Of a stretch of DNA of 64,000 nucleotides, positions 10,401 through 20,016 are shown one piece after another; the stretch's first letter is position 1, and each line of letters opens with the position of its first letter. This stretch comes from Prunella strophiata (Eukaryota; Chordata; Aves; Passeriformes; Prunellidae). The notes under the pieces were generated by a model. It ran no database searches and had not been told where the DNA came from. It saw only the letters and a list, made by a program, of their open reading frames with translations. The position numbers and the translations under genes were made by a program. Location of the stretch: assembly GCA_036583965.1 (NCBI GenBank), contig JAZBQD010000034.1, positions 1,488,001 through 1,552,000 on the forward strand, written 5' to 3'.

Positions 10401-13261
10401 AGGATGTGCTGGATGGATTGGGGACCAAGGGGTTCCCAAAGGATGTGCTGGATGGATTGGGGACCAAGGGGTTCCCAAAGGATGTGCTGGATGGATTGGG
10501 GACCAAGGGGTTCCCAAAGGATGTGCTGGATGGATTGGGGACCAAGGGGTTCCCAAAGGATGTGCTGGATGGATTGGGGACCAAGGGGTTCCCAAAGGAT
10601 GTGCTGGATGGATTGGGGACCAAGGGGTTCCCAAAGGATGTGCTGGATGGATTGGGGACCAAGGGGTTCCCAAAGGATGTGCTGGATGGATTGGGGACCA
10701 AGGGGTTCCCAAAGGATGTGCTGGATGGATTGGGGACCAAGGGGTTCCCAAAGGATGTGCTGGATGGATTGGGGACCAAGGGGTTCCCAAAGGATGTGCT
10801 GGATGGATTGGGGACCAAGGGGTTCCCAAAGGATGTGCTGGATGGATTGGGGACCAAGGGGTTCCCAAAGGATGTGCTGGATGGATTGGGGACCAAGGGG
10901 TTCCCAAAGGATGTGCTGGATGGATTGGGGACCAAGGGGTTCCCAAAGGATGTGCTGGATGGATTGGGGACCAAGGGGTTCCCAAAGGATGTGCTGGATG
11001 GATTGGGGACCAAGGGGTTCCCAAAGGATGTGCTGGATGGATTGGGGACCAAGGGGTTCCCAAAGGATGTGCTGGATGGATTGGGGACCAAGGGGTTCCC
11101 AAAGGATGTGCTGGATGGATTGGGGACCAAGGGGTTCCCAAAGGATGTGCTGGATGGATTGGGGACCAAGGGGTTCCCAAAGGATGTGCTGGATGGATTG
11201 GGGACCAAGGGGTTCCCAAAGGATGTGCTGGATGGATTGGGGACCAAGGGGTTCCCAAAGGATGTGCTGGATGGATTGGGGACCAAGGGGTTCCCAAAGG
11301 ATGTGCTGGATGGATTGGGGACCAAGGGGTTCCCAAAGGATGTGCTGGATGGATTGGGGACCAAGGGGTTCCCAAAGGATGTGCTGGATGGATTGCCGGG
11401 GCTGGCTCTCGCCCGGGGCTCCGGCACCTCATCACCGCCGGCTCCGTCGGCGGCTCCCGGAGCAACGAGGTGAAGTGGATGACCAGAGGGGCGGCTGGCG
11501 GCGGCTCCCCGCTGCTCGCGTGCCACGGTGCCGCCGGCAGTCCCGAACTTGAGGCTGTAGCTGCTCTTCACCAGCTTTGCGCACGTCCCGGGGCTGCGGG
11601 ACGCGCCCCTTCCCCTTCTCCTCTGGCTTGGGGGGCGCGGCTGGCGGGGACCCCCGGGGTGCGGGGCCGGATGCCGGGCTGGCGGCCGCCGGGGCACTGC
11701 CGGTGCTTCTCTGGCTGGCTCTGCGCAGCGGCGGCAGGGAGTCATCGCATCCTGCGCCCGGGAGAGGAGAAGGGGGTCGGCGCGGCGGGGTGGCGGGGAG
11801 CGCCCGGCTCTCGGCCTTGAAGGGGAGGCTTTGGGAATGGATGGGGCCGATGGCTCGCTCCTTCAAGCTGGGCCACGGCCTCGGCGCCCTCGCAAACCGG
11901 GGGGCAACATCCAGCACCTTCCCCACCCCGGGCTGGGCTTCGAACAAGGCGCGCGGGCTCGCTGGTAGCAGATCCTCTCCGACGCGTGCTCCTCCGCGGC
12001 CGCGGGCAGCCAGCGGCCCTCCAGCACCTCCTGGTACTTCATCCTCTGGTTGAGCTCGTTGAACGTCTTTTCCTCAGGTTGCAGACAGTCTCCCTCGTCG
12101 CCTCGCTGAGCACCACGCCCTTGGTGGTGGGTGGGTGGTGGTGGCGGCGCTCCCCGAGGCCGCCGTGGCCACCGGCATCCCGCCGCCCCGCAGGTCCTCG
12201 GCCGAGAAGCTCAGTCCGGCGGGACAGCGAGCTGGACTTGCCCTCCAGACCATCCCCCAGCAGGTCGGTGCCGGCGGAGGACGGCCCCGAGGAGGTCGAG
12301 CTGCCCCGCAGCCCCTTCTGCTCCATCCTGATGCGCTGCTCGTACTGCATTCTGGCCGGACGTTTTTCACCCCGGCACAGGCCGCCCTGGTCCTGTCGGT
12401 GCCGGCCTCCAGGGACGCCGCCTTCATGAACTGCTGGTAGTTGAGCCTGAAGTCCTCGCCGGCGGCCTCCCCTTGCTGGGGGGCTCCTTCCTGGCAGGGG
12501 GCTGGGGCGCTGGGCCGTCCCCCCGGGGGCCAAAGCCCGTCTCCTTCCTCTCCTTCCTCTTCAGCAGGATCTGGCGCTTGGGCACCGTCCTCTTCTTGCC
12601 GTGGCCCTTCCTGCCTCGCCGCTCTCCAGCTCCACGTCCACGCCTCTAAACGCTTCCTTGCCCCAGCAGCTCTCCCCGTCCAGGCCGGCGGGAAAGGCCA
12701 GCCCACCCTGCCGTGCAGAGCCGTCGCCGCGCCCCGGGCTACCCGGCCACCGCCGGCCACCGCCGCGGCCGCCCGCCGTCCTCCGACAGCGAGTTGGAGA
12801 GGCTGGAGGAGGTGTGGGAGCTGCACATTCGAGGGGCGTAGCTCCGGGGAGCCCCGAGAGGCTGCGGAATGCCTGGCCGTCAGCGCCTGCACCTCGCCGT
12901 CCACCTCGTCCGAGTCGCTGGGAGCCGCGGCGAGCATCGCCCCGGGCTGCCGGGGCACGGCCGGCTCCCCGCCGCGGCCGCGCTCGGCACAGGCTGCCGG
13001 TCCCCGCCGAGGGGACCCATCCTGCCCCCCTGGCCCGGCGCTGGGCTATTCTTAGCCGCGCTGGACAGCTGAGAGCCCGCTGCGGCCGGTCGAGTGGGCC
13101 GGGCGGCGGGCCACGCCGGGGGCCCCCGCCGGAGCCCAGCGGGCCCGGTCATGCCCGGCCGGCGATCCCTCCTCGTCCAGGAACTCCAGGCAGTCCTTGA
13201 AGGTCTCCGTGCCGTCCGAGCACAGGGCGGAGTGGTAGGAGGACACGGAGGAGCTCGACAT
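7441..13261 (-). CDS. PROB1: PROB1-like proline-rich basic protein, single exon, with frame breaks and an internal 39-bp minisatellite
   Basis: The C-terminal part (8106 to stop 7441) is an open frame with the DUF4585-type motif RRMLVDPSSGKCYYMEPP, then TLYDPETGQYLEVLVPP, a Tyr/Pro-rich tail and a final SLLRL. This matches the end of vertebrate PROB1. Upstream on the same strand, in shifting frames, are APRPWPSLKERAIG (about 11870), PRDVRK followed by LVKSSYSLKFG (about 11580), FNELNQRMKYQEVLEGRW (about 12050), MQYEQRIRMEQKGLRG (about 12350) and a start-like MSSSSVSSYHSALCSDGTET at 13261. Frame breaks are visible near 11577 (one A too many), 11950, 12068, 12365, 8410 and 8190-8255. Human PROB1 is one coding exon of about 1,000 residues. 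Here the minisatellite at 8277-11395 adds about 1,040 codons. The function is unknown. The paralogue C4orf54 is the alternative, but the neighbours favour PROB1. The breaks may be sequencing errors in GC-rich DNA. Confidence 0.7.
8277..11395. repeat. 39-bp minisatellite within the PROB1 coding region, about 80 units
   Basis: The main unit is GGATGTGCTGGATGGATTGG followed by GGACCAAGGGGTTCCCAAA, 39 bp or exactly 13 codons. On the minus strand, in the frame of the C-terminal domain, it reads NPSSTSFGNPLVP, or NPSSVSFGNPLVP where GATACACT replaces GATGTGCT. Units at 8277-8640 are degenerate, those at about 8640-9340 mix variants, and from about 9342 to 11395 some 52 units are identical. Several frames on both strands are open through the array because the unit is a multiple of three without stops. 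Confidence 0.95.
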
Positions 13262-14590
13262 CTCTTGGTGAGGTCGTCGCGGGGCAGCCCCGGGAGTTTC
13301 CCCCCCCGTACCTCCTCCTCCTCCTCTCCTCCGCGAGCCCGGCCGCTCCCCCGCCGCGCTGGGACCCTGCCCTCGGGGCCGGGCACTCTTCCTGGGGACA
13401 GCAGCACGGGTCCCTCTTCCCGCGGGGCATGGTGGCAAGGAGGAGCCCGGGGGCTTCAGCCGGTGCCGGGGAGCCCTGCCGGGGCCGCTGGCTCGACCTT
13501 CGTCTCCTCGCCGGTGCCCGTCGGCTGTACCCTTCGTTCTGCAAGAGCCAGCCCGGATCACATGGACTCGGCCAGCGCCAGCCGGGGCAGCCGGTGGGCC
13601 AAGCGCATTGGCAGGGATGCAAACGCCCCCCAGCCCTCGGGACCTGCCGTGGGGCCGCCGCTCCTCCCTGCCCCTCATCCCTCTCTCTCCCCCAAAACCG
13701 CAGGACGGGTCCCAGGGCGCCCGCACATCTCCCGGGTGTGACCCCATGGAACTGCCCGGAGCAGGGGGGCTGCAGACCCCCCTGGGGATGTCCCATCCCC
13801 GGACTGAGGGCACGGCAGGATCCCGAGCTGCAGCTCCATCCCCACCACGCTGCTTCCCCGGTGCCTCTGTCCCCCCGCTCTGCTCTCGGCTCGGCAATTT
13901 TTGTTTGCCACACTCTGGGCTTCCCTTAAACACACACCAACCCCCAGGGCAGGATACCCCTGGCCATCCCAAGCAGCCACACTCAGGGCTTGGGATCAAC
14001 CCGGGCATGGAGCACCCCTGGGATTCACAGGAGCTGACCAAGGCTGCACCCCTGTGTCTTGTTTGGGGACACCCCAGGCCAGTGGTGGGGTGGCTGGGGT
14101 GACACGAGGGTCCCTGCAGCTTGCCCACCCCAAGCGCTGCTGGTGCAGCCCAGTCCCAGCTTTTGGGGGAATTTTTGTCATGAAACAGCAGCAGGTGCTC
14201 CCCAGCACTGCCAGTCCTGGAGCAACCCGATGCCCACGTCCTCTGGGTGCATGCAGGGACTAAATTTAAAACTTGGCAAGGAGGAGAGGAAAGCTTCCCG
14301 AGGAGCTGGGCTGGCACTTAACCCTTCACTGCTGAGCTGGGCTGGGCTTGCAGGTGGCATTTGTGCCCACAGGGAGTGCAGGGGACCTGCCAGGGGCAGT
14401 GCTCACTGGTGTGGTGGCCTTGTGCAAGAAGGAGTGTGTATGTGGGATTTCAAACCCCCAAATCCCTTTCTTCATGGTCAGGCATTGGCACAGACTGCCA
14501 GGGCAGTGCTGGAGTTGCCATCCCTGGCCCTGCTCCTCCACAGAGCTCCCGGGGCCATCCCACCTTCCGCAATCAAAGTCAGCCCACTTT
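13262..14590. other. PROB1 upstream region and intergenic DNA, no gene seen
   Basis: Immediately upstream of the candidate PROB1 start (minus strand) the DNA is CpG-rich to about 13700, plausible promoter or 5' UTR. It then becomes ordinary GC-rich DNA up to the 11-bp minisatellite. In mammals SPATA24 sits between PROB1 and DNAJC18. I find no SPATA24-like coding sequence here. Confidence 0.5.
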
Positions 14591-15149
14591 GGGTGGACAG
14601 TGGATGGACAGTGGGTGGGCAGTGGATGGACAGTGGGTGGACAGTGGGTGGACAGTGGATGGACAGTGGATGGACAGTGAGTGGACAGTGGATGGACAGT
14701 GGATGGACAGTGGGTGGGCAGTGGATGGACAGTGGGTGGACAGTGGGTGGACAGTGGATGGACAGTGGGTGGGCAGTGGATGGACAGTGGGTGGGCAGTG
14801 GGTGGACAGTGGATGGACAGTGGGTGGACAGTGGGTGGACAGTGGATGGACAGTGGATGGACAGTGGGTGGACAGTGGATGGACAGTGGGTGGGCAGTGG
14901 GTGGAGAGTGGATGGACAGTGGGTGGGCAGTGGATGGACAGTGGGTGGGCAGTGGGTGGGCAGTGGGTGGACAGTGGGTGGACAGTGGATGGACAGTGAG
15001 TGGACAGTGGATGGACAGTGGATGGACAGTGAGTGGACAGTGGATGGACAGTGGATGGACAGTGAGTGGACAGTGGGTGGACAGTGGATGGACAGTGAGT
15101 GGACAGTGGATGGACAGTGGGTGGACAGTGGATGGACAGTGGGTGGACA
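14591..15149. repeat. 11-bp minisatellite array 1
   Basis: About 51 units of GTGGRTGGACA with GTGGGTGGGCA, GTGAGTGGACA and GTGGGTGGAGA variants interspersed. It ends in the same CACCACAGCC flank as the array at the window start. Confidence 0.95.
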
Positions 15150-15311
15150 CCACAGCCAGGTGTCTGGTGCTGCTCTCCTGCCACCCTCGCAGCCTCCGGT
15201 GTTGTGTCACTTGTCACAGCTGTTGTCACTGTGACCATTGTGGTTTTAGCAGGACCTGGGTGTCAGAGGAGCAGCAGCAGCAGCAAGGACTGTGCCGAGC
15301 ACAAGTGTTGG

Positions 15312-15520
15312 AGTGAGGCAGGGGAAAGGCTGGGGGTGCTCACCTGGACAAGAGAAGGCTCCAGGGAGAGCTCAGAGCCCCTGCCAGGGCCTAAAGGGGC
15401 TCCAGGAGAGCTGGAGAGGGACTGGGGACAAGGGATGGAGGGACAGGACACAGGGAATGGCTCCACTGCCAGAGGGCAGGGCTGGATGGGAAATTGGGCA
15501 GGAATTGTTCCCTGGGGGGG
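15312..15520 (+). mobile_element. CR1 fragment, 5' part, interrupted by minisatellite
   Basis: Aligns with 292-500 of the left copy and stops at GTTCCCTGGGGGGG, exactly where the 11-bp array begins. The remaining 3' tail is at 16624-16667. Confidence 0.8.
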
Positions 15521-16623
15521 TGGGCAGTGGATGGACAGTGAGTGGACAGTGGATGGACAGTGGGTGGGCAGTGGGTGGGCAGTGGATGGACAGTGGATGG
15601 ACAGTGGGTGGGCAGTGGATGGACAGTGGGTGGGCAGTGGATGGACAGTGGGTGGGCAGTGGGTGGGCAGTGGATGGACAGTGAGTGGACAGTGGATGGA
15701 CAGTGAGTGGACAGTGGATGGACAGTGGGTGGGCAGTGGATGGACAGTGGGTGGGCAGTGGGTGGAGAGTGGATGGACAGTGAGTGGACAGTGGATGGAC
15801 AGTGGGTGGGCAGTGGATGGACAGTGAGTGGACAGTGGATGGACAGTGAGTGGACAGTGGATGGACAGTGGGTGGGCAGTGGATGGACAGTGAGTGGACA
15901 GTGGATGGACAGTGGGTGGACAGTGGATGGACAGTGGGTGGGCAGTGGGTGGAGAGTGGATGGACAGTGGGTGGGCAGTGGATGGACAGTGAGTGGACAG
16001 TGGATGGACAGTGGGTGGGCAGTGGGTGGGCAGTGGATGGACAGTGGGTGGACAGTGAGTGGACAGTGGATGGACAGTGGGTGGACAGTGGATGGACAGT
16101 GAGTGGACAGTGGATGGACAGTGAGTGGACAGTGGATGGACAGTGGGTGGACAGTGAGTGGACAGTGGATGGACAGTGGGTGGACAGTGAGTGGACAGTG
16201 GATGGACAGTGGGTGGACAGTGGATGGACAGTGGGTGGGCAGTGGGTGGAGAGTGGATGGACAGTGAGTGGACAGTGGATGGACAGTGGGTGGGCAGTGG
16301 GTGGAGAGTGGATGGACAGTGAGTGGACAGTGGATGGACAGTGGGTGGGCAGTGGGTGGAGAGTGGATGGACAGTGGGTGGACAGTGGGTGGAGAGTGGA
16401 TGGACAGTGAGTGGACAGTGGATGGACAGTGAGTGGACAGTGGATGGACAGTGGGTGGGCAGTGGGTGGAGAGTGGATGGACAGTGGGTGGGCAGTGGAT
16501 GGACAGTGGGTGGGCAGTGGATGGACAGTGGATGGACAGTGGGTGGACAGTGAGTGGACAGTGGATGGACAGTGGGTGGGCAGTGGATGGACAGTGAGTG
16601 GACAGTGGATGGACAGTGGGTGG
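15521..16623. repeat. 11-bp minisatellite array 2, inside a CR1
   Basis: About 100 units of the same family as array 1. The left edge is TGGGCAGTGG after CCTGGGGGGG and the right edge is GTGGGTGG followed by CCTTTGGGGCTC. In the left copy roughly 90 bp of CR1 (about 500-590) occupies this place. The array therefore replaces CR1 sequence between two short matches to its own unit. Confidence 0.95.
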
Positions 16624-17000
16624 CCTTTGGGGCTCTTTCCAACCCCACCAGTCTGTGATTCTGAATGCCAAGGCTGCTGTGAACTGCCCCTCTGGGGGTT
16701 GAGGGAGCAGCAGGACTGGCCATTGCTGTCACTGCCCTGGCTGCAGCCCCAGGCTGCCACCAACCCGTTGGCCAAACGCTGCACCGCTGCACCTCCTCCT
16801 GCTGCTCCCGGGTTTGTCCCTCGGGGTGGGGCCCAGGGAGAGACCCCTGGGCTCCTCCTGCCCGATGAAACCCAACCAGCACCTCCCAGCACCCAGAGCA
16901 GGCTGGGCTGTGCCTGTGGGCACAAACACGTTACAGAACAGCGGGTGGACCCCGCTGAGCCAGACTTGCTAATTAAACAATCATTTATGTTTAAGCCAGC
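16624..17000 (+). mobile_element. CR1 3' tail and single-copy spacer
   Basis: 16624-16667 is the CR1 3' end (CCTTTGGGGCTCTTTCCAAC ... CTGTGATTCTGA) separated from its body by the minisatellite. The following DNA matches 635-966 of the left copy and has no gene. Confidence 0.65.
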
Positions 17001-17550
17001 GTGATGCTGCCTGCAGCCTCACCACTGCATTTGCTTATTAACCTGGATTTCGTGCCAGCTCGGAGCGTGCTCCCCTCAGTGCTGGCAAACCTGGCACGGG
17101 CAGCGAGGAGGAGGATGAGGAGGAGGAAGGCTGCTGGTGGCTGCTTAAAGCAGGATGTGCCACTCCCACGCTGGAGCTACTTTTTACAGCTCCGGAGGAG
17201 CAGGAAACACCGGCCCAGCTTGGCAGGGGCTTTCAGAGCCGCCTCGGGTTCAGGAGGGATCTGGGCATCCGGGACGCGGCAGCAGCCCCGGGGAGCTGAG
17301 GCACTGGGACACCGCAGGGCGCTGTGTGACAGAGGACCCGCCCGCCCCCCGTGCCGGGGTGTCCCGGGGCAGCCCCGCTCCCCCGGCACCGCCGCGCCGG
17401 GCTGCGGCCGGGCGATGCCCGGCGGGTTGCAAGGGCTTCTGCGTCCGAGCACGGGTCCAAGCGAGCGGGGCCGGGGCTGGGGCACAGCGGGGCGGCGTTC
17501 CTTCTTCTGCACGCGCCGTTTTCAGGCCACCAGCCCCGCTCCCGGCCTCC
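17001..17550. other. GC-rich block between the arrays
   Basis: Counterpart of 967-1505. The first 180 bp are nearly identical between copies. The CpG-rich part near 17400-17540 differs by many small indels. Reading frames are not conserved between copies, so I do not call a gene. Confidence 0.5.
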
Positions 17551-19750
17551 TGTCCCGCTCCCAGTCCCGTGTCCCGTGTCCCTTTCCCAGTCCCGTGTCC
17601 CTTTCCCAGTCCCGTGTCCCGTGTCCCTTTCCCAGTCCCGTGTCCCGTGTCCCTTTCCCAGTCCCGTGTCCCTTTCCCAGTCCCGTGTCCCGTGTCCCTT
17701 TCCCAGTCCCGTGTCCCGTGTCCCTTTCCCAGTCCCGTGTCCCTTTCCCAGTCCCGTGTCCCTTTCCCAGTCCCGTGTCCCTTTCCCAGTCCCGTGTCCC
17801 TTTCCCAGTCCCGTGTCCCGTGTCCCTTTCCCAGTCCCGTGTCCCTTTCTCAGTCCCGTGTCCCGTGTCCCTTTCCCAGTCCCGTGTCCCTTTCCCAGTC
17901 CCGTGTCCCGTGTCCCTTTCCCAGTCCCGTGTCTCGTTCCCAATCCCGTGTCCCGCTCCCAGTCCCGTGTCCCGTGTCCCTTTCCCAGTCCCGTGTCCCG
18001 TGTCCCTTTCCCAGTCCCGTGTCCCGTGTCCCTTTCCCAGTCCCGTGTCCCGTGTCCCTTTCCCAGTCCCGTGTCCCGTGTCCCTTTCCCAGTCCCGTGT
18101 CCCGTGTCCCTTTCCCAGTCCCGTGTCCCGTGTCCCTTTCCCAGTCCCGTGTCCCGTGTCCCTTTCCCAGTCCCGTGTCCCTTTCCCAGTCCCGTGTCCC
18201 GTGTCCCTTTCCCAGTCCCGTGTCCCTTTCCCAGTCCCGTGTCCCGTGTCCCTTTCCCAGTCCCGTGTCCCTTTCCCAGTCCCGTGTCCCGTGTCCCTTT
18301 CCCAGTCCCGTGTCCCTTTCCCAGTCCCGTGTCCCTTTCCCAGTCCCGTGTCCCGTGTCCCTTTCCCAGTCCCGTGTCCCGTGTCCCTTTCCCAGTCCCG
18401 TGTCCCTTTCCCAGTCCCGTGTCCCGTGTCCCTTTCCCAGTCCCGTGTCCCTTTCCCAGTCCCGTGTCCCGTGTCCCTTTCCCAGTCCCGTGTCCCGTGT
18501 CCCTTTCCCAGTCCCGTGTCCCGTGTCCCTTTCCCAGTCCCGTGTCCCTTTCCCAGTCCCGTGTCCCGTGTCCCTTTCCCAGTCCCGTGTCCCGTGTCCC
18601 TTTCCCAGTCCCGTGTCCCTTTCCCAGTCCCGTGTCCCGTGTCCCTTTCCCAGTCCCGTGTCCCTTTCCCAGTCCCGTGTCCCTTTCCCAGTCCCGTGTC
18701 CCGTGTCCCTTTCCCAGTCCCGTGTCCCTTTCCCAGTCCCGTGTCCCGTGTCCCTTTCCCAGTCCCGTGTCCCGTGTCCCTTTCCCAGTCCCGTGTCCCG
18801 TGTCCCTTTCCCAGTCCCGTGTCCCGTGTCCCTTTCCCAGTCCCGTGTCCCTTTCCCAGTCCCGTGTCCCGTGTCCCTTTCCCAGTCCCGTGTCCCGTGT
18901 CCCTTTCCCAGTCCCGTGTCCCTTTCCCAGTCCCGTGTCCCGTGTCCCTTTCCCAGTCCCGTGTCCCGTGTCCCTTTCCCAGTCCCGTGTCCCTTTCCCA
19001 GTCCCGTGTCCCGTGTCCCTTTCCCAGTCCCGTGTCCCGTGTCCCTTTCCCAGTCCCGTGTCCCGTGTCCCTTTCCCAGTCCCGTGTCCCGTGTCCCTTT
19101 CCCAGTCCCGTGTCCCTTTCCCAGTCCCGTGTCCCGTGTCCCTTTCCCAGTCCCGTGTCCCGTGTCCCTTTCCCAGTCCCGTGTCCCGTGTCCCTTTCCC
19201 AGTCCCGTGTCCCGTGTCCCTTTCCCAGTCCCGTGTCCCGTGTCCCTTTCCCAGTCCCGTGTCCCGTGTCCCTTTCCCAGTCCCGTGTCCCGTGTCCCTT
19301 TCCCAGTCCCGTGTCCCGTGTCCCTTTCCCAGTCCCGTGTCCCGTGTCCCTTTCCCAGTCCCGTGTCCCTTTCCCAGTCCCGTGTCCCGTGTCCCTTTCC
19401 CAGTCCCGTGTCCCTTTCCCAGTCCCGTGTCCCTTTCCCAGTCCCGTGTCCCTTTCCCAGTCCCGTGTCCCGTGTCCCTTTCCCAGTCCCGTGTCCCGTG
19501 TCCCTTTCCCAGTCCCGTGTCCCTTTCCCAGTCCCGTGTCCCGTGTCCCTTTCCCAGTCCCGTGTCCCGTGTCCCTTTCCCAGTCCCGTGTCCCGTGTCC
19601 CTTTCCCAGTCCCGTGTCCCTTTCCCAGTCCCGTGTCCCTTTCCCAGTCCCGTGTCCCTTTCCCAGTCCCGTGTCCCTTTCCCAGTCCCGTGTCCCTTTC
19701 CCAGTCCCGTGTCCCGTGTCCCTTTCCCAGTCCCGTGTCCCGTGTCCCTC
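17551..19750. repeat. 19/26-bp C-rich minisatellite with G-quadruplex potential on the minus strand
   Basis: 2.2 kb made of two unit types: AGTCCCGTGTCCCTTTCCC (19 bp) and the same with an additional GTGTCCC heptamer (26 bp), in irregular order. The minus strand reads GGGAAAGGGACACGGGACT repeatedly, so every stretch of about 22 nt has four G3 runs with loops of 3-4 nt. The array lies downstream of the DNAJC18 3' end in the direction of transcription. Confidence 0.95.
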
Positions 19751-20016
19751 TAGCTGGTCCCGATCCCAGTCCGTTTGTCCCGTTCTCAATCCCGTGTCCG
19801 TTCCCAAATGCTCGGGCCCTCACACCCAGGGGAGGGCTCCGTCCCGATCCCAGCCCGATCCCCGACCCCCGATTCTGATCCCGATCCCGGACCCTCTGCC
19901 TGTCCCGCACCCGCGGCCAATAGCGGCCGCCCTCTCCTCCCTGTCCCCGTCATCCCCGCAACCCTTCCGGTGGCAGGTCTGATCCACCACGGACCAGGCC
20001 CGTGTCACGTCTTATT

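Noticed and set aside
8277..11395. Resemblance of regular arrays to a CRISPR locus
   Set aside because: Units are directly contiguous without unique spacers, and the host is a vertebrate.
8067..11552. A 1161-codon open frame on the plus strand and similar ones in other frames across the 39-bp array
   Set aside because: The unit is a multiple of three and stop-free in several frames, so long frames are automatic. Only the minus-strand frame is linked to conserved domains.
14579..16882. WTVGGQWMDSG-like and HCPSTVHPLS-like proteins
   Set aside because: Translations of the 11-bp minisatellite in all frames; no supporting domain.
17001..19982. A 993-codon plus-strand frame of PSPVSRVPFPVPCP type
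   Set aside because: Produced by the 19/26-bp array. The upstream non-repeat part is not frame-conserved in the left copy.
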